DNA of 64,000 nucleotides from Collinsella aerofaciens (GTDB taxonomy: Bacteria; Actinomycetota; Coriobacteriia; Coriobacteriales; Coriobacteriaceae): NCBI RefSeq assembly GCF_028209885.1, contig NZ_JAQLEM010000011.1, positions 1 through 64,000 on the forward strand, given 5' to 3'. Below, one piece after another: positions 54,851 through 64,000 of this stretch. Position numbers and translations under genes: made by a program. Numbering within the stretch: the stretch's first letter is position 1; every line of letters starts with the position of its first letter. The notes beneath the pieces were generated by a model, which did not search any database, was not told the DNA's origin, and was given only the letters and a program-made list of their open reading frames with translations.

Positions 54851-55588
54851 ATGGGCTTCTTTGACAAGATGTTCGAGAAGAAAGAGTGCGCGATTTGCGG
54901 TACCGAGCTGGGACTTCTAGGTAAGACAAAAATCAATGAAGGCTACCTGTGCAAAGAGTGCGCCGGCAAGCTCTCCCCCTACTTTCACGGCTATCGCTCC
55001 AGCACCGCGGACGATATCCGTGAGCAACTCGCCTACCGCGAGGCCAACGCCGAGCGCCTGTCTTCGTTCAACCCCACGCGCACGCTTTCTGCCGGGCGCA
55101 CCAATATTATGCTCGATGAGGACGCGGGCCTGCTGATCATCACTTCGCAGAGCCGCTGGCGCGACGCTAATCCCGACATCATCGAGTTCTCGCAGGTACT
55201 CGGCTGCGATATGGATATCGACGAGCATCGCACCGAGATCTATCGCGAGACCAAGGACGGCGAGCGCGAGAGCTACAACCCGCCGCGCTACGACCTGGAT
55301 TACGACTTTAATCTGACCATCCACGTCAACACGCCGTACTTCACCGAGATCAACCTGCGCGTGAACGACTCCACCATCGATCAGCGCGGCTCCATCGAAT
55401 ACCGCGAGGCCAAGCGCCAGGCAACCGAGGTCCGCGACGCGCTGGTGCAGCTGCGCCAGGAGACGCGCGACAGCGTCGTGGCCGCCAAGGCCCCCAAGAC
55501 CGCGGTGACCTGCCCCTTCTGCGGAGCCACCACCATTCCCGATGCCAGTGGGCGCTGCGAATACTGCGGCGGCGCCATCGGCGCATAG
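54851..55588 (+). CDS. DUF4428-type double zinc-ribbon protein (245 aa)
   Basis: An N-terminal zinc ribbon (CAICGTELGLLGKTKINEGYLCKEC, residues 13-37) is of DUF4428 type. A central beta-rich domain follows (about 85-200), then a second zinc ribbon at the C-terminus (CPFCGATTIPDASGRCEYCGG). No TM segments. It starts a four-gene plus-strand run with a TFIIB-type zinc-ribbon membrane protein, an SPFH protein and a lipoprotein. Gene start follows GGGAGG. Function unknown; the DUF4428 family is often linked with SPFH and zinc-ribbon proteins. Confidence 0.88.
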   Translation: MGFFDKMFEKKECAICGTELGLLGKTKINEGYLCKECAGKLSPYFHGYRSSTADDIREQLAYREANAERLSSFNPTRTLSAGRTNIMLDEDAGLLIITSQSRWRDANPDIIEFSQVLGCDMDIDEHRTEIYRETKDGERESYNPPRYDLDYDFNLTIHVNTPYFTEINLRVNDSTIDQRGSIEYREAKRQATEVRDALVQLRQETRDSVVAAKAPKTAVTCPFCGATTIPDASGRCEYCGGAIGA

Positions 55589-55612
55589 CCTCCGGCAGCG
55601 AAAGGACCGATC

Positions 55613-56935
55613 ATGGCCTTCGAGAGCGTTAACTATCAGTGCCCTGCCTGCGGTGGCCCCTTGCATTTTGCCAGCGCCGAGCAAAAGCTCGTCTGCGACT
55701 ACTGTGACTCGCGCTTTGAAGTCGAAGAAGTCGAGGCCCTCTATCGCGAGCGCCAGGACAAGGCAGATGCCAAAGCCGATGCCGCAGCCGCGGCCCCCAA
55801 GCCTGCTGTCGACGACGCGGTGCAGGAACTCGCCCAAAACGCCGGCTACATCTGCTCATCGTGCGGCGCCGAGCTCGTGTCCGACGGCACCGTCGCCGTC
55901 ACCACCTGCCCGTACTGCGGCAACTCCGCCGTGGCGCCCGGCCAGCTCTCGGGCGACTTCTCGCCCGACCTGGTGATTCCGTTTAAGCTCGGGCGCGATG
56001 ACGTCACGGCCGCACTCAAGGAACACTACAAGGGCAAGATCTTGCTGCCCAAGAGCTTTGTCACCGGCAACCACATCGACGAGGCCCAAGGTGTCTACGT
56101 GCCGTTTTGGCTCTACGGCGCCCGCGTTGACGGCGAAGTGCACTTTGACGCGACCAACGAGACCGTGACCGAGGAATCCGACCGCACCGTCACGACCACC
56201 GACCACTACGATGCCTATCGCAAGGGCAACATCTCGTTTAAGCGCGTGCCCGTCGACGGATCATCCAAGATGCCCGACGGCCACATGGACGCCATCGAGC
56301 CGTTTGACTACGACGCGCTGCGTCCGTTCTCGGTCGCCTATATGCCCGGCTACATCGCCAACCGTTACGACGAGGACTGCGAGACCTGCAAGGCGCGCGC
56401 CGAGCGCCGTATGGAAGAAAGCACGATCTCGGCCCTGCGCGAGACCGTCGTCGACGAATACGACGATGCCACGGTCGAAAGCAAGCAGCTCGACTACACC
56501 TGGGAAGACAGCGACTACGCCCTGTTCCCCGTCTGGATGCTCTCCACCTCGTGGAACGGCAAGAGCTACCTGTTTGCCATGAACGGCCAGACCGGCCGCT
56601 TGGTCGGCGAGCTCCCCTGCTCCAAGCCCAAGCTCGCCATCGCCTCGGTGCTGTTCTTCGTGATCGGATTTATCCTCTCCCAGATTCTCTTTATGGGGGA
56701 ATACGCCTTCGATCCGGATTACCTCACCTTTGATATCGAGGGCATCCTCATCAACGTCATCGCGCCGCTGATCATCGTGATTATCGGAGACGTGCTACTG
56801 GTAGGCCAGCTCAAGACGGCCAACGAAGCAACCCATGCCGATGAGTATTGTGGCGAGCTCGACTTGACCGAGAAGCACGACACCTTCAGCCACACCGAGA
56901 CCACCGTTGTCATGAAAGACGACAAGGACGACTAA
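55613..56935 (+). CDS. Zinc-ribbon membrane protein, YdjG-like (440 aa)
   Basis: Two zinc ribbons occupy the N-terminus (CPACGGPLHFASAEQKLVCDYC, residues 10-31; CSSCGAELVSDGTVAVTTCPYC, about 83-104). The central domain begins VIPFKLGRDDVTAALKEHYKGK and continues with VYVPFWLYGARVDGEV and a pair of TM helices (about 345-365 and 378-400). The layout matches Bacillus YdjG-type proteins, which help an SPFH protein recruit PspA during membrane stress. It lies 25 nt after the DUF4428 gene and 48 nt before the SPFH gene. No pspA is present here. Confidence 0.85.
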   Translation: MAFESVNYQCPACGGPLHFASAEQKLVCDYCDSRFEVEEVEALYRERQDKADAKADAAAAAPKPAVDDAVQELAQNAGYICSSCGAELVSDGTVAVTTCPYCGNSAVAPGQLSGDFSPDLVIPFKLGRDDVTAALKEHYKGKILLPKSFVTGNHIDEAQGVYVPFWLYGARVDGEVHFDATNETVTEESDRTVTTTDHYDAYRKGNISFKRVPVDGSSKMPDGHMDAIEPFDYDALRPFSVAYMPGYIANRYDEDCETCKARAERRMEESTISALRETVVDEYDDATVESKQLDYTWEDSDYALFPVWMLSTSWNGKSYLFAMNGQTGRLVGELPCSKPKLAIASVLFFVIGFILSQILFMGEYAFDPDYLTFDIEGILINVIAPLIIVIIGDVLLVGQLKTANEATHADEYCGELDLTEKHDTFSHTETTVVMKDDKDD

Positions 56936-56983
56936 GCAATCCAACCAATACCACCCGGCCTTTGACGAGAAAGGAAGATCACC

Positions 56984-58225
56984 ATGGGACTCTTGAAAGC
57001 TGGATTGGGAGCTGCCGGCGGCGTCATGGCCGACCAGTGGAAGGAATTTATCTACTGCGAATCGATGCCTGCTGACGTCTTGGCCTGCAAGGGCAGCAAA
57101 CGTACCGGTGGCCGCAGTTCCAACACGCGCGGCGAGGACAACGTCATCTCCAACGGCTCGGTCATCGCCGTCAACGACGGACAAGGCATGCTCGTGGTGC
57201 AAAACGGCAAGATCATCGAAGTCGCGCTGGAGCCCGGTGAGTTCGTCTTCGATACCGGCAGCGAGCCGAGCGTCTTTAGCGGCAACCTGGGCGATTCCAT
57301 CAAGGAGACCTTCGCCAATATCGGCAGCCGCTTTACCTTTGGCGGCGACGCGGGCAAGGACCAGCGCGTCTACTTCATCAACACCAAGGAGATCATCGGC
57401 AACAAGTACGGCACCGCCTCGCCCGTGCCCTTCCGCGTGGTCGATAACAACATTGGCCTGGACGTCGACATCTCCGTGCGCTGCAACGGTGAGTATTCGT
57501 ACCGCATCACCAACCCGCTGCTGTTCTACACCAACGTATGCGGCAACGTGACCGATAGCTACACGCGCGACAAGATCGACAGCCAGCTTAAGTCCGAGCT
57601 GCTCACCGCCCTGCAGCCCGCCTTTGCCAAGATCTCGGAGATGGGCATCCGCTACAGCGCCATCCCCGGCCACACCACCGAGCTCGCCCGCGCGCTCAAC
57701 GAGGTCCTCTCTGCCGACTGGCGTGACCTGCGCGGCGTCGAGATCGTAAGCTTTGGCGTCAACTCCATCGCCGCCTCGCAAGAAGACGAGCAGATGATCA
57801 AGGACCTGCAGAAAGCCGCGGTCATGCGCGATCCCACCATGGCGGCAGCCAACATCGCCAGCGCCCAGAGCGATGCGATGCGCGCGGCAGCCGCCAACCC
57901 CAACGGCGCGATGGCAGGCTTTATGGGCATGGGCATGGCAGGTGGCATGGGCGGCATGAACGCCAGCCAGCTGTTCGCCGCCGGCCAGGCACAGCAGCAG
58001 GCCGCCCCGCAGCCGGCTCCGGCTCCCGCCCCCGCACCGGCTCCCGCCGCCGCACCTGCGGCCGGCACGTGGACTTGCAGCTGCGGCGCCACCAACACCG
58101 GCAAGTTCTGCTCCGAGTGCGGCAGTCCCGCACCCGCCCCGGCACCGGCAAAGTGGTTCTGCCCCAACTGCGGCAGCGAAAACGGCGGCAAGTTCTGCAG
58201 CAACTGCGGAACGCCCCGGCCCTAG
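56984..58225 (+). CDS. SPFH-domain protein with two C-terminal zinc ribbons (413 aa)
   Basis: An SPFH/band-7 protein of the YdjI (virion-core-like) type. The SPFH region spans about 30-290 (EFIYCESMPADVLACKG, FINTKEIIGNKYGTASPVPFRVVD). A Gly/Met/Ala-rich stretch (about 300-335), a Pro-Ala linker and two short zinc ribbons follow: CSCGATNTGKFCSEC and CPNCGSENGGKFCSNC. Third gene of the DUF4428-zinc-ribbon-SPFH set. Such proteins assemble on the membrane; partners probably bind the zinc ribbons. AAAGGA precedes the ATG. Confidence 0.9.
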   Translation: MGLLKAGLGAAGGVMADQWKEFIYCESMPADVLACKGSKRTGGRSSNTRGEDNVISNGSVIAVNDGQGMLVVQNGKIIEVALEPGEFVFDTGSEPSVFSGNLGDSIKETFANIGSRFTFGGDAGKDQRVYFINTKEIIGNKYGTASPVPFRVVDNNIGLDVDISVRCNGEYSYRITNPLLFYTNVCGNVTDSYTRDKIDSQLKSELLTALQPAFAKISEMGIRYSAIPGHTTELARALNEVLSADWRDLRGVEIVSFGVNSIAASQEDEQMIKDLQKAAVMRDPTMAAANIASAQSDAMRAAAANPNGAMAGFMGMGMAGGMGGMNASQLFAAGQAQQQAAPQPAPAPAPAPAPAAAPAAGTWTCSCGATNTGKFCSECGSPAPAPAPAKWFCPNCGSENGGKFCSNCGTPRP

Positions 58226-58305
58226 CCCCTCTATCTGGTAATTGGCGGGGGATCCGCCACCCCCGCATTTGCTTCTATGGGTTTCGTTCGATAAAGGAGG
58301 ACACC

Positions 58306-59148
58306 ATGAAGACAACGTTCAAAAAGTCCGTACTCGCATTTCTGACATGCGTCCTGGCGCTCGCCTTTGCCCTGACGGGCTGCAGCGGCGGCGGCAAAGA
58401 CCCCAAGGCCAACTTCGTCGGCAGCTGGGAACTCTCGGGTGGAACCTTGGACGGCGAAGAGCTCACCGATGAGTACATGGATATGCTCAAGGAGTGGGGC
58501 CTCAACTGTATCCTGATCCTCGACGAAGACGGCACGGGCGTCCTCGACATGTTCCTTGAGGTCGCCGACCTGAAATGGGAGGCCAAGGACGCCACCACCG
58601 TAACGATTACCGCCGAAGATGAGTCGCACGACCTGAAACTCAAGGACGACAAGCTCGTCCTCGAGGTGGAAGGCGACAAGCTTATCTTTACGAAGTCCGA
58701 CAAGGATCTGTCCGGTACGGTGAAGAAGGATCGCGAGAACGCCGAGAAGGAAGAAGAGATCGATGAGGCCGTCGAAGACGACGACGTCCAGAGCATCGAA
58801 ATCTCCCCCGCCGTCACCGTCGCCGATGACGACCTGTGCACCATCACCATCACCGAGAAGTTCAAGGACGACTGGGGCGACATCGGCTTTGTCGTCAACA
58901 TCACCAACAAGAGCGACAAGGACCTGACCTTCTACGCTCCTTCCGGCAAGACCAACGTCAACGGCACCATGAAGGAACCCTGGTTCTCGGCTCACTTGAT
59001 GCCCGGCACCAACGCCACCGAGGAATTCACGTTCTCGAAGGGCACGCTCGATAGCCTTGACGACCTCGTCAATACGACCATCGGCATCGACGCCTACCTG
59101 ACCGATTCCTACGAGGACGTCGCCTCCTACAGCGCAACCATCGCGTAA
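58306..59148 (+). CDS. Lipoprotein with lipocalin-like and Ig-like halves (280 aa)
   Basis: Lipoprotein signal (KKSVLAFLTCVLALAFALTGC) with lipobox LTGC. The N-terminal half looks like a small lipocalin-like/DUF5640 domain (FVGSWELSGGTLDGEELTDEY ... ILDEDGTGVLDM). A charged Lys/Glu/Asp linker (about 142-165) leads to an Ig-like C-terminal domain (GFVVNITNKSDKDLTFYA). AAAGGAGG lies before the ATG at 58306. The gap to the SPFH gene is 80 nt, so it may belong to the same transcript. Surface-anchored; function unknown. Confidence 0.88.
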   Translation: MKTTFKKSVLAFLTCVLALAFALTGCSGGGKDPKANFVGSWELSGGTLDGEELTDEYMDMLKEWGLNCILILDEDGTGVLDMFLEVADLKWEAKDATTVTITAEDESHDLKLKDDKLVLEVEGDKLIFTKSDKDLSGTVKKDRENAEKEEEIDEAVEDDDVQSIEISPAVTVADDDLCTITITEKFKDDWGDIGFVVNITNKSDKDLTFYAPSGKTNVNGTMKEPWFSAHLMPGTNATEEFTFSKGTLDSLDDLVNTTIGIDAYLTDSYEDVASYSATIA

Positions 59149-59201
59149 CGGCAGACACCGACAGCCGCGGATTGGCGGACACATCCGCGCACATGCCAGA
59201 C

Positions 59202-59230
59202 GGGGCCGCAGGAGTTGATCCTGCGGCCCC
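59202..59230. terminator. Hairpin between the lipoprotein gene and the NarL-type regulator
   Basis: GGGGCCGCAGGA/TCCTGCGGCCCC (59202-59213, 59219-59230), 5-nt loop GTTGA. It lies between two convergent genes, 53 nt past the lipoprotein stop. T-tracts are weak on both strands. Confidence 0.65.
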
Positions 59231-59258
59231 ACCGCTTTATGCCGATGCGTAACGAGCG

Positions 59259-59879
59259 CTAGCGCTCCATGTTGGGAACGATGCTGCCCTCCGTTACTGC
59301 GCGCACGGCCAAGCGCATGATGTTGTCGTAGCCGGTCTTATTGAGAATCTCCGAGATGCGGCGTTTGATGGTGCCCTCGCTCATAAACAGCTCGGCCGCG
59401 ATCTCGCGGCGGCTTTTACCCTCGCAGGCAAGGCGCAAGATCGACAGCTCGACATCGTCGAGGGCCGCCGTGCCCGAGAAGATGCTCTCGGGCGGCTTGG
59501 GAAACGTGCAGTAACCCGCCAGCGTGGAGCGCATCACGGCGAAAAGCTCGTCGATACCGACGTTCTTGTACACAAAGCTGTCGACGCCCGCCTCGCGTGC
59601 CTGGTCCACAAAGGTGATTTCGGGCATACCCGTCATGATAATGACGCGGCACTCGGGCAGTTGTTCTTTGATGCGCGCCGCCGCCACGATGCCGTTGGAA
59701 TCGTGCTCGGTGCACACGTCCATCAGTATCATGTCCGGGCGCTCCTTAAGCACAACGTCCAAGGCATCCGAGGCGTCGGCGATCGCGGCAACAACCGTCA
59801 TGTCGGGCTGGTCACCGACGGAGCGCGCGAGGCTCTCGCGCAAGATAGCCTGGTCTTCGACGATTAACACGCGAATCAT
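59259..59879 (-). CDS. NarL/LuxR-family response regulator (206 aa)
   Basis: Receiver domain: acidic residues in VLIVEDQ (Glu8/Asp9), phospho-Asp54 (MILMDVCTEHDSNG), and VYKNVG near the end. The LuxR HTH is at about 142-195 (LDDVELSILRLACEGKSRREIAAELFMSEGTIKRRISEILNKTG). AAAGGAG precedes the ATG. Its start overlaps the kinase gene stop by 4 nt (59876-59879). Third gene of the signalling operon; targets unknown. Confidence 0.93.
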   Translation of the reverse strand: MIRVLIVEDQAILRESLARSVGDQPDMTVVAAIADASDALDVVLKERPDMILMDVCTEHDSNGIVAAARIKEQLPECRVIIMTGMPEITFVDQAREAGVDSFVYKNVGIDELFAVMRSTLAGYCTFPKPPESIFSGTAALDDVELSILRLACEGKSRREIAAELFMSEGTIKRRISEILNKTGYDNIMRLAVRAVTEGSIVPNMER

Positions 59880-61375
59880 GAACTTCTCCTTTGGGCCGTG
59901 GCGCTGGAGGCGAGCGGGATGGACACCGTAAGCGTGAAGGGCGGGGCGGTGTGGACTTCCAGGCTGCCGCCCAGATTCTGTGCGACATGCCTCATACCTG
60001 GGATACCCGTTCCCTCGCGATACGATACGGGTGCAGGCGCGCCGTCGTTAGAAACGACCATCCGCGCGACAGCGCCGTCTTCTGTCCCCTCCTGCCACAG
60101 GCGCACATGGACCTGATGGGCTTGTGCATGCTTGGTGGCATTGGTCGAGGCTTCGCGGATAATCTGCAAAAATGCTGCGGCGACACGCGCGTCGTTTGGC
60201 AGCTCGCCCTCCACATCGATCTGCACGCTCACCAGGCCAAAGGCATGGACGATATCGCCCAGTTGCTCTGCCGGTTCGCTGTCGCCCCCGCTGCGCAGAT
60301 CGGCAGCGATTGAGCGCAGCAGCGGGTCGATCTGCTCGAGTGACTCGTCATCCAGGCGCCCTTCCTCCAGATAACGATGGAGAATGGACAGGCGCTGCCC
60401 GATCACGTCGTGCACGCGAGCGCGCATACGCAGATAGGCCGCATTGTCAGCAACTTTTTTGACTTCTTCGATCTGGGCTTGGAGCTCTTGGCCCGCAAGC
60501 TCAAGCAGGTGGTTTGCTTGCGCCAAGCGGTCGTAGGCGTGTGCGTATTCCGTCACGTCCAAGCCGACGACGCGCTCGAACGGACGGCCCGAGACCGTAA
60601 CGTCATCGTGCACAAACAAGCGAATCTCGGCGGGAGAAACCTCGACCACCGCCCGCGCCTCACCAAAGCGGTCCAGATTAATCCGCACGCGGTTCTGGCT
60701 GCTTTCGGGCATTTGCATGCTGAGTTTGCGCAGGTCGTTCCATGTACCGCTCATATCGCCTAGGTCGGTGGGCATATGAAGCTCCACCAGGTTTTTTCGC
60801 ATGCAGCGGTTCATGAGCAGCGGGCGGCCCCTCGGGTCCAGATACAGGATGCCCACGGGAATCACGTTGATGGTTTCGATCGTCGAGAACGCGGTGATAT
60901 CCTCCTGGCGGTTGCGGACATCCATCAAGAGCGCCGCAATGGAGCGGAACAGGAAAAACGCTCCCTCTGCGATAAGGACCGTGGTCCACGCCGAGCCCAT
61001 GGCAAAAACCACCGGCGGCGTCACGGCGGCAACGAGCAACAGTTCGGCCAGCATGACGGGGCGACGATAGTGCACCATAAGCACCATGCCGTAGGCAAAG
61101 ATCACGGCATTGAGCCACAACGCTCCGCCCATTGCCCTGGCGCAAACGTCAAGCGGCGCCACCAGATATGAGCCAGACGACGCGAACAAGATGAGCGCCG
61201 AAATAATTAGGTGAAGCACAAGGCTCGCCTCGTAGGCACAAATCACCTTACGGTTATAGGACGAGCGGCGCGATGCGATGAGCGGGACGTGGATCGTCTG
61301 CAGACACGCAGCCAGGGCAAAGACAACATCGAGCGCAACGATTTGGGGAAGAATGAGCGAAATCTGCATCGTCAC
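59876..61375 (-). CDS. Membrane sensor histidine kinase, NarX/LiaS-like (499 aa)
   Basis: About six TM segments (residues 5-165), a PAS-like region (VIPVGILYLDPRGRPLLMN, about 190-285), a coiled coil, and the kinase core. The HisKA_3-type H-box has His322 (RARVHDVIGQRLSILHRYL). The HATPase has an N-box (REASTNATKHAQ) and a G-box (GTGIPGMRHVAQNLGG). The GTG at 61375 overlaps the stop of the upstream 7TM gene by 4 nt; an ATG two codons later is an alternative. It pairs with the NarL-type regulator that overlaps its own end. Confidence 0.92.
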   Translation of the reverse strand: MTMQISLILPQIVALDVVFALAACLQTIHVPLIASRRSSYNRKVICAYEASLVLHLIISALILFASSGSYLVAPLDVCARAMGGALWLNAVIFAYGMVLMVHYRRPVMLAELLLVAAVTPPVVFAMGSAWTTVLIAEGAFFLFRSIAALLMDVRNRQEDITAFSTIETINVIPVGILYLDPRGRPLLMNRCMRKNLVELHMPTDLGDMSGTWNDLRKLSMQMPESSQNRVRINLDRFGEARAVVEVSPAEIRLFVHDDVTVSGRPFERVVGLDVTEYAHAYDRLAQANHLLELAGQELQAQIEEVKKVADNAAYLRMRARVHDVIGQRLSILHRYLEEGRLDDESLEQIDPLLRSIAADLRSGGDSEPAEQLGDIVHAFGLVSVQIDVEGELPNDARVAAAFLQIIREASTNATKHAQAHQVHVRLWQEGTEDGAVARMVVSNDGAPAPVSYREGTGIPGMRHVAQNLGGSLEVHTAPPFTLTVSIPLASSATAQRRSS

Positions 61376-63255
61376 TCACCCGCCCTCGGCATCAAGACGA
61401 TCATGCGCAGCTGGCCGGGCTCGCCCTCAAGGCGGTATGCCACGTTGCGCCCTTGCAGAGCGCTTTCGAGCTCTTGCGCAGCGGGCGTCTGCGAAAGATC
61501 TGCATCATCGTTGGAAAAAAGCGCGGCACGCAGCTCGACACTGCATCGGTCATGATCGCCCAAGTGATACATAAGCGCCGGATGGTCGGTGGTGTAGGCA
61601 AAAAACGCAAAGTCATACACGCAGTCGTACAGGGCGCTTACCGTACTGACGTGCATCGGGCGCCGTATGGCGATAATCGAGGCGCAATCGATATCGATGG
61701 TGCGCAGGTCGCTTGCGAGCTCGTTGGCAATGAGCTGAATGCGGTCGCGATCAAAACCGCTCTCCCCGTGCTGTGCCAACGTGAGCGACCCCTTGCGCTT
61801 GCAATAGGCGACGAGCATCTTGGCGCGCTGCAGCATGCGATAACGCTCGTGCGAAGACGATTCATCGGTCAACGGCGGTAGCGAGCTCAGCAGGTCGTAC
61901 ATCCCTTCGAGCGCGCGGGCAAGCGCCTGGTCCACGTCTTGGACCAGCAAGGTCTCGGCCTCTTGGTCTGCCAGGTGCGTCTTAAGGTCGTAGTCGGCGG
62001 CGAGCAGCTCGTTTTGACGCTGCAGCTCCATGCGACGATGTGCCAGTTCACGGTTAAGCTCGTTGAGATCCGACACGTCTTGGGCAAGCAGGGCCGATCC
62101 GCCCAGCAGTGGAAAGGCACGGTACATCACATCGGGATCGGACGCCACGGCAAAGGCATGGGCGCGGCCGTGCGCCTGGGTCCGCAACTCCTCGCGCACG
62201 CCTACCGGCATTGCCTTTGACACTGGCGTGGCATAGACTTCCTGCAGGTCGCGCGTTAGAACTTTGAGGTCAAGCGGCAAGGTGTCGAAAATGCCGGCGA
62301 TGTCGTGATATGACGGAATGACACCGCAATCGAGACAGATTTCCATCGCCGCCACGCACAAGACGCAATAGATGAGCGAGAAGTTGAGCCTCCATGCCCA
62401 GGGCACGCGCAACGCATATGAGATGGCAAAGAACGCGCCGCCCAGCAGCACGAGCGCCGCCGTGCCCGAGAAACGTTGGATGCGAAAGGACGAGGACCGG
62501 CCCACCAGGATAAAAAAGGCCACAAAGTTAAAGGCCGTCCACACGAGGACGGCGAAATAACCCCAGCCGTACGTGTAATCGTTGCTCCAGGTGTCGCTTG
62601 TACGGTCAAAGTGGAAGACCTGCTGGTGAAAATCGTTGGTGAGCACAAATCCGATAAGCAGGATAGCCACAATCCACAGCGCAGCGCAGTAGCGGCGACC
62701 CAGGCGGTGTTGCTCCAGGCCCGCAAGGCGCAGACCACACAACTGGTAGAGCAGCGGAATGAGTGTCATGGGCACGTCGTACAGGTACCACAGCACGGTG
62801 GCATAGAACGGCGTGAACGACTTGTACTTGAGAATGACTTCGATCATCCACAGGGCGCAGATGGTGGCGACGGCAACAAGGCGGCGGCGCAGCACATAGT
62901 CCAAACAGCGCAGATAGACCGATACGCCCCAGATCGAAAATATAATTGCGGCGACAAGAAGCGGGAGAGAGCTCGAGTGGACGAGCGCATCCACGACCTC
63001 TTCGGACACCTCGCTATAGGCGGGCACGGCATTGGAAAGCTTGGAATCGGAGGCGAACAACGCCGGCAAGACTGCCAAAAGTATAAGGAACAGCGCGGTG
63101 GTGACACCGGCGACAGCAAAGACGCGGTGACGGTATACCCGATGTGTTATGCCAACAAGGAATCGCGGCATGGCGAAGAGCCTGCCGCCCCTGGGATCCG
63201 CAACCGGCGCGGTCCGGGCGGCCGCGTGGCCGATATGTCGCTCGCGGGTACCCAT
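61372..63255 (-). CDS. 7TM sensor with degenerate kinase-like C-terminus (about 627 aa)
   Basis: The N-terminal half has about 7-8 TM helices (residues 30-325) like the 7TM sensor module of some histidine kinases. A long coiled coil (about 405-460) and a helical region follow. The C-terminal part resembles a kinase ATPase domain (IQLIANELASDLRTIDID, ALYDCVYDFAFFAYTTDHPALM), but the N-box asparagine and G-boxes are absent. It probably senses but does not phosphorylate. The start is uncertain: ATG 63255 is used, with TACACT 12 nt before it, so the mRNA may be almost leaderless. It overlaps the kinase gene by 4 nt. Confidence 0.82.
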   Translation of the reverse strand: MGTRERHIGHAAARTAPVADPRGGRLFAMPRFLVGITHRVYRHRVFAVAGVTTALFLILLAVLPALFASDSKLSNAVPAYSEVSEEVVDALVHSSSLPLLVAAIIFSIWGVSVYLRCLDYVLRRRLVAVATICALWMIEVILKYKSFTPFYATVLWYLYDVPMTLIPLLYQLCGLRLAGLEQHRLGRRYCAALWIVAILLIGFVLTNDFHQQVFHFDRTSDTWSNDYTYGWGYFAVLVWTAFNFVAFFILVGRSSSFRIQRFSGTAALVLLGGAFFAISYALRVPWAWRLNFSLIYCVLCVAAMEICLDCGVIPSYHDIAGIFDTLPLDLKVLTRDLQEVYATPVSKAMPVGVREELRTQAHGRAHAFAVASDPDVMYRAFPLLGGSALLAQDVSDLNELNRELAHRRMELQRQNELLAADYDLKTHLADQEAETLLVQDVDQALARALEGMYDLLSSLPPLTDESSSHERYRMLQRAKMLVAYCKRKGSLTLAQHGESGFDRDRIQLIANELASDLRTIDIDCASIIAIRRPMHVSTVSALYDCVYDFAFFAYTTDHPALMYHLGDHDRCSVELRAALFSNDDADLSQTPAAQELESALQGRNVAYRLEGEPGQLRMIVLMPRAGE

Positions 63256-63322
63256 AGTGCTTTTAGTGTACCGACAGATGGGTCGAAAAAGCGGGCCGCA
63301 TGTCCCAAAATCCGCAGACGGC

Positions 63323-63358
63323 AAGGCGCCCGGCGAGCACATACTCGCCGGGCGCCTT
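63323..63358. terminator. Strong hairpin between the 7TM sensor and the GH1 gene
   Basis: A perfect 15-bp stem AAGGCGCCCGGCGAG/CTCGCCGGGCGCCTT (63323-63337, 63344-63358) with loop CACATA. It lies 36 nt after the GH1 stop on the minus strand. There is no clear T-run, so its efficiency as a terminator is uncertain. Confidence 0.65.
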
Positions 63359-63394
63359 GGTTAGGAGGCTATGAAGTTGAGTGTCTCAGCTTCC

Positions 63395-64000
<606 letters not shown>

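Noticed and set aside
63175..63342. Longer N-terminus for the 7TM sensor gene starting at 63342
   Set aside because: The added residues would be translated from the sequence next to the strong hairpin, with no ribosome site; the ATG at 63255 is closer to the first TM helix.

Overview
The window looks like chromosomal DNA from a high-GC member of the Coriobacteriia, most likely Collinsella or a close relative (inference). Support comes from the dnaK-grpE-dnaJ-hspR heat-shock arrangement, the actinobacterial style of HspR control, a 12-TM-style membrane LuxR regulator, a nadA-nadB-nadC-niaR operon, and many short palindromic repeats between genes. No rRNA, tRNA or CRISPR array was recognised.

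Layout. 0.1-12.5 kb: clpB, two anchored hypothetical proteins, an aconitase-family hydratase, then dnaK-grpE-dnaJ-hspR. The same 27-bp inverted repeat precedes clpB and dnaK and is the probable HspR operator. 12.9-17.2 kb: a small 2[4Fe-4S] ferredoxin and the de novo NAD operon nadA-nadB-nadC-niaR, with a perfect 19-bp palindrome over its promoter. 17.5-26.4 kb: a 2,214-residue sortase-anchored surface protein, divergent from a LytTR/GHKL two-component system. 26.5-27.5 kb: a degenerate uracil-DNA-glycosylase-like protein and thioredoxin.

27.7-36.8 kb is the most unusual part. One tightly coupled eight-gene operon, visibly more A+T-rich than its surroundings, encodes a lidless Hsp70, a membrane-anchored J-like/TPR protein without HPD, a minimal GrpE, a soluble FtsK/SpoIIIE-type ATPase, a tail-anchored coiled-coil protein, an 87-residue helical protein, a membrane-anchored Amidase_2 enzyme and a zinc-ribbon/TM/YARHG protein. 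An XRE regulator is divergent from it. I propose that this is a self-contained chaperone-ATPase-cell-wall system.

36.9-44.9 kb: an AAA/DUF4143 ATPase behind three 23-bp tandem repeats, then a nickel and hydrogenase-maturation cluster (small protein, nikR with a His-rich tail, hypF, hypC, hypD, hypE) and a HAD phosphatase. 45.4-49.6 kb: a lipoprotein, a PTS EIIA-Glc protein, a Fic protein bracketed by two copies of a 64-bp palindromic repeat, and pyrE. 49.7-54.5 kb: an mgtA-type Mg2+ ATPase with a 23-codon leader ORF, and a membrane LuxR regulator. 54.8-59.2 kb: a zinc-ribbon/SPFH membrane-stress-like operon and a lipoprotein. 59.2-63.3 kb: a three-gene signalling operon (7TM pseudo-kinase, histidine kinase, NarL-type regulator). 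The window ends inside a GH1 6-phospho-beta-glucosidase.

A second notable feature is a large structured repeat, about 160-220 bp, that begins exactly at or within a few bases of the stop codon of three unrelated minus-strand genes (hspR, a lipoprotein gene and pyrE). Its stems show compensatory changes, so it may be a mobile 3'-UTR RNA element.
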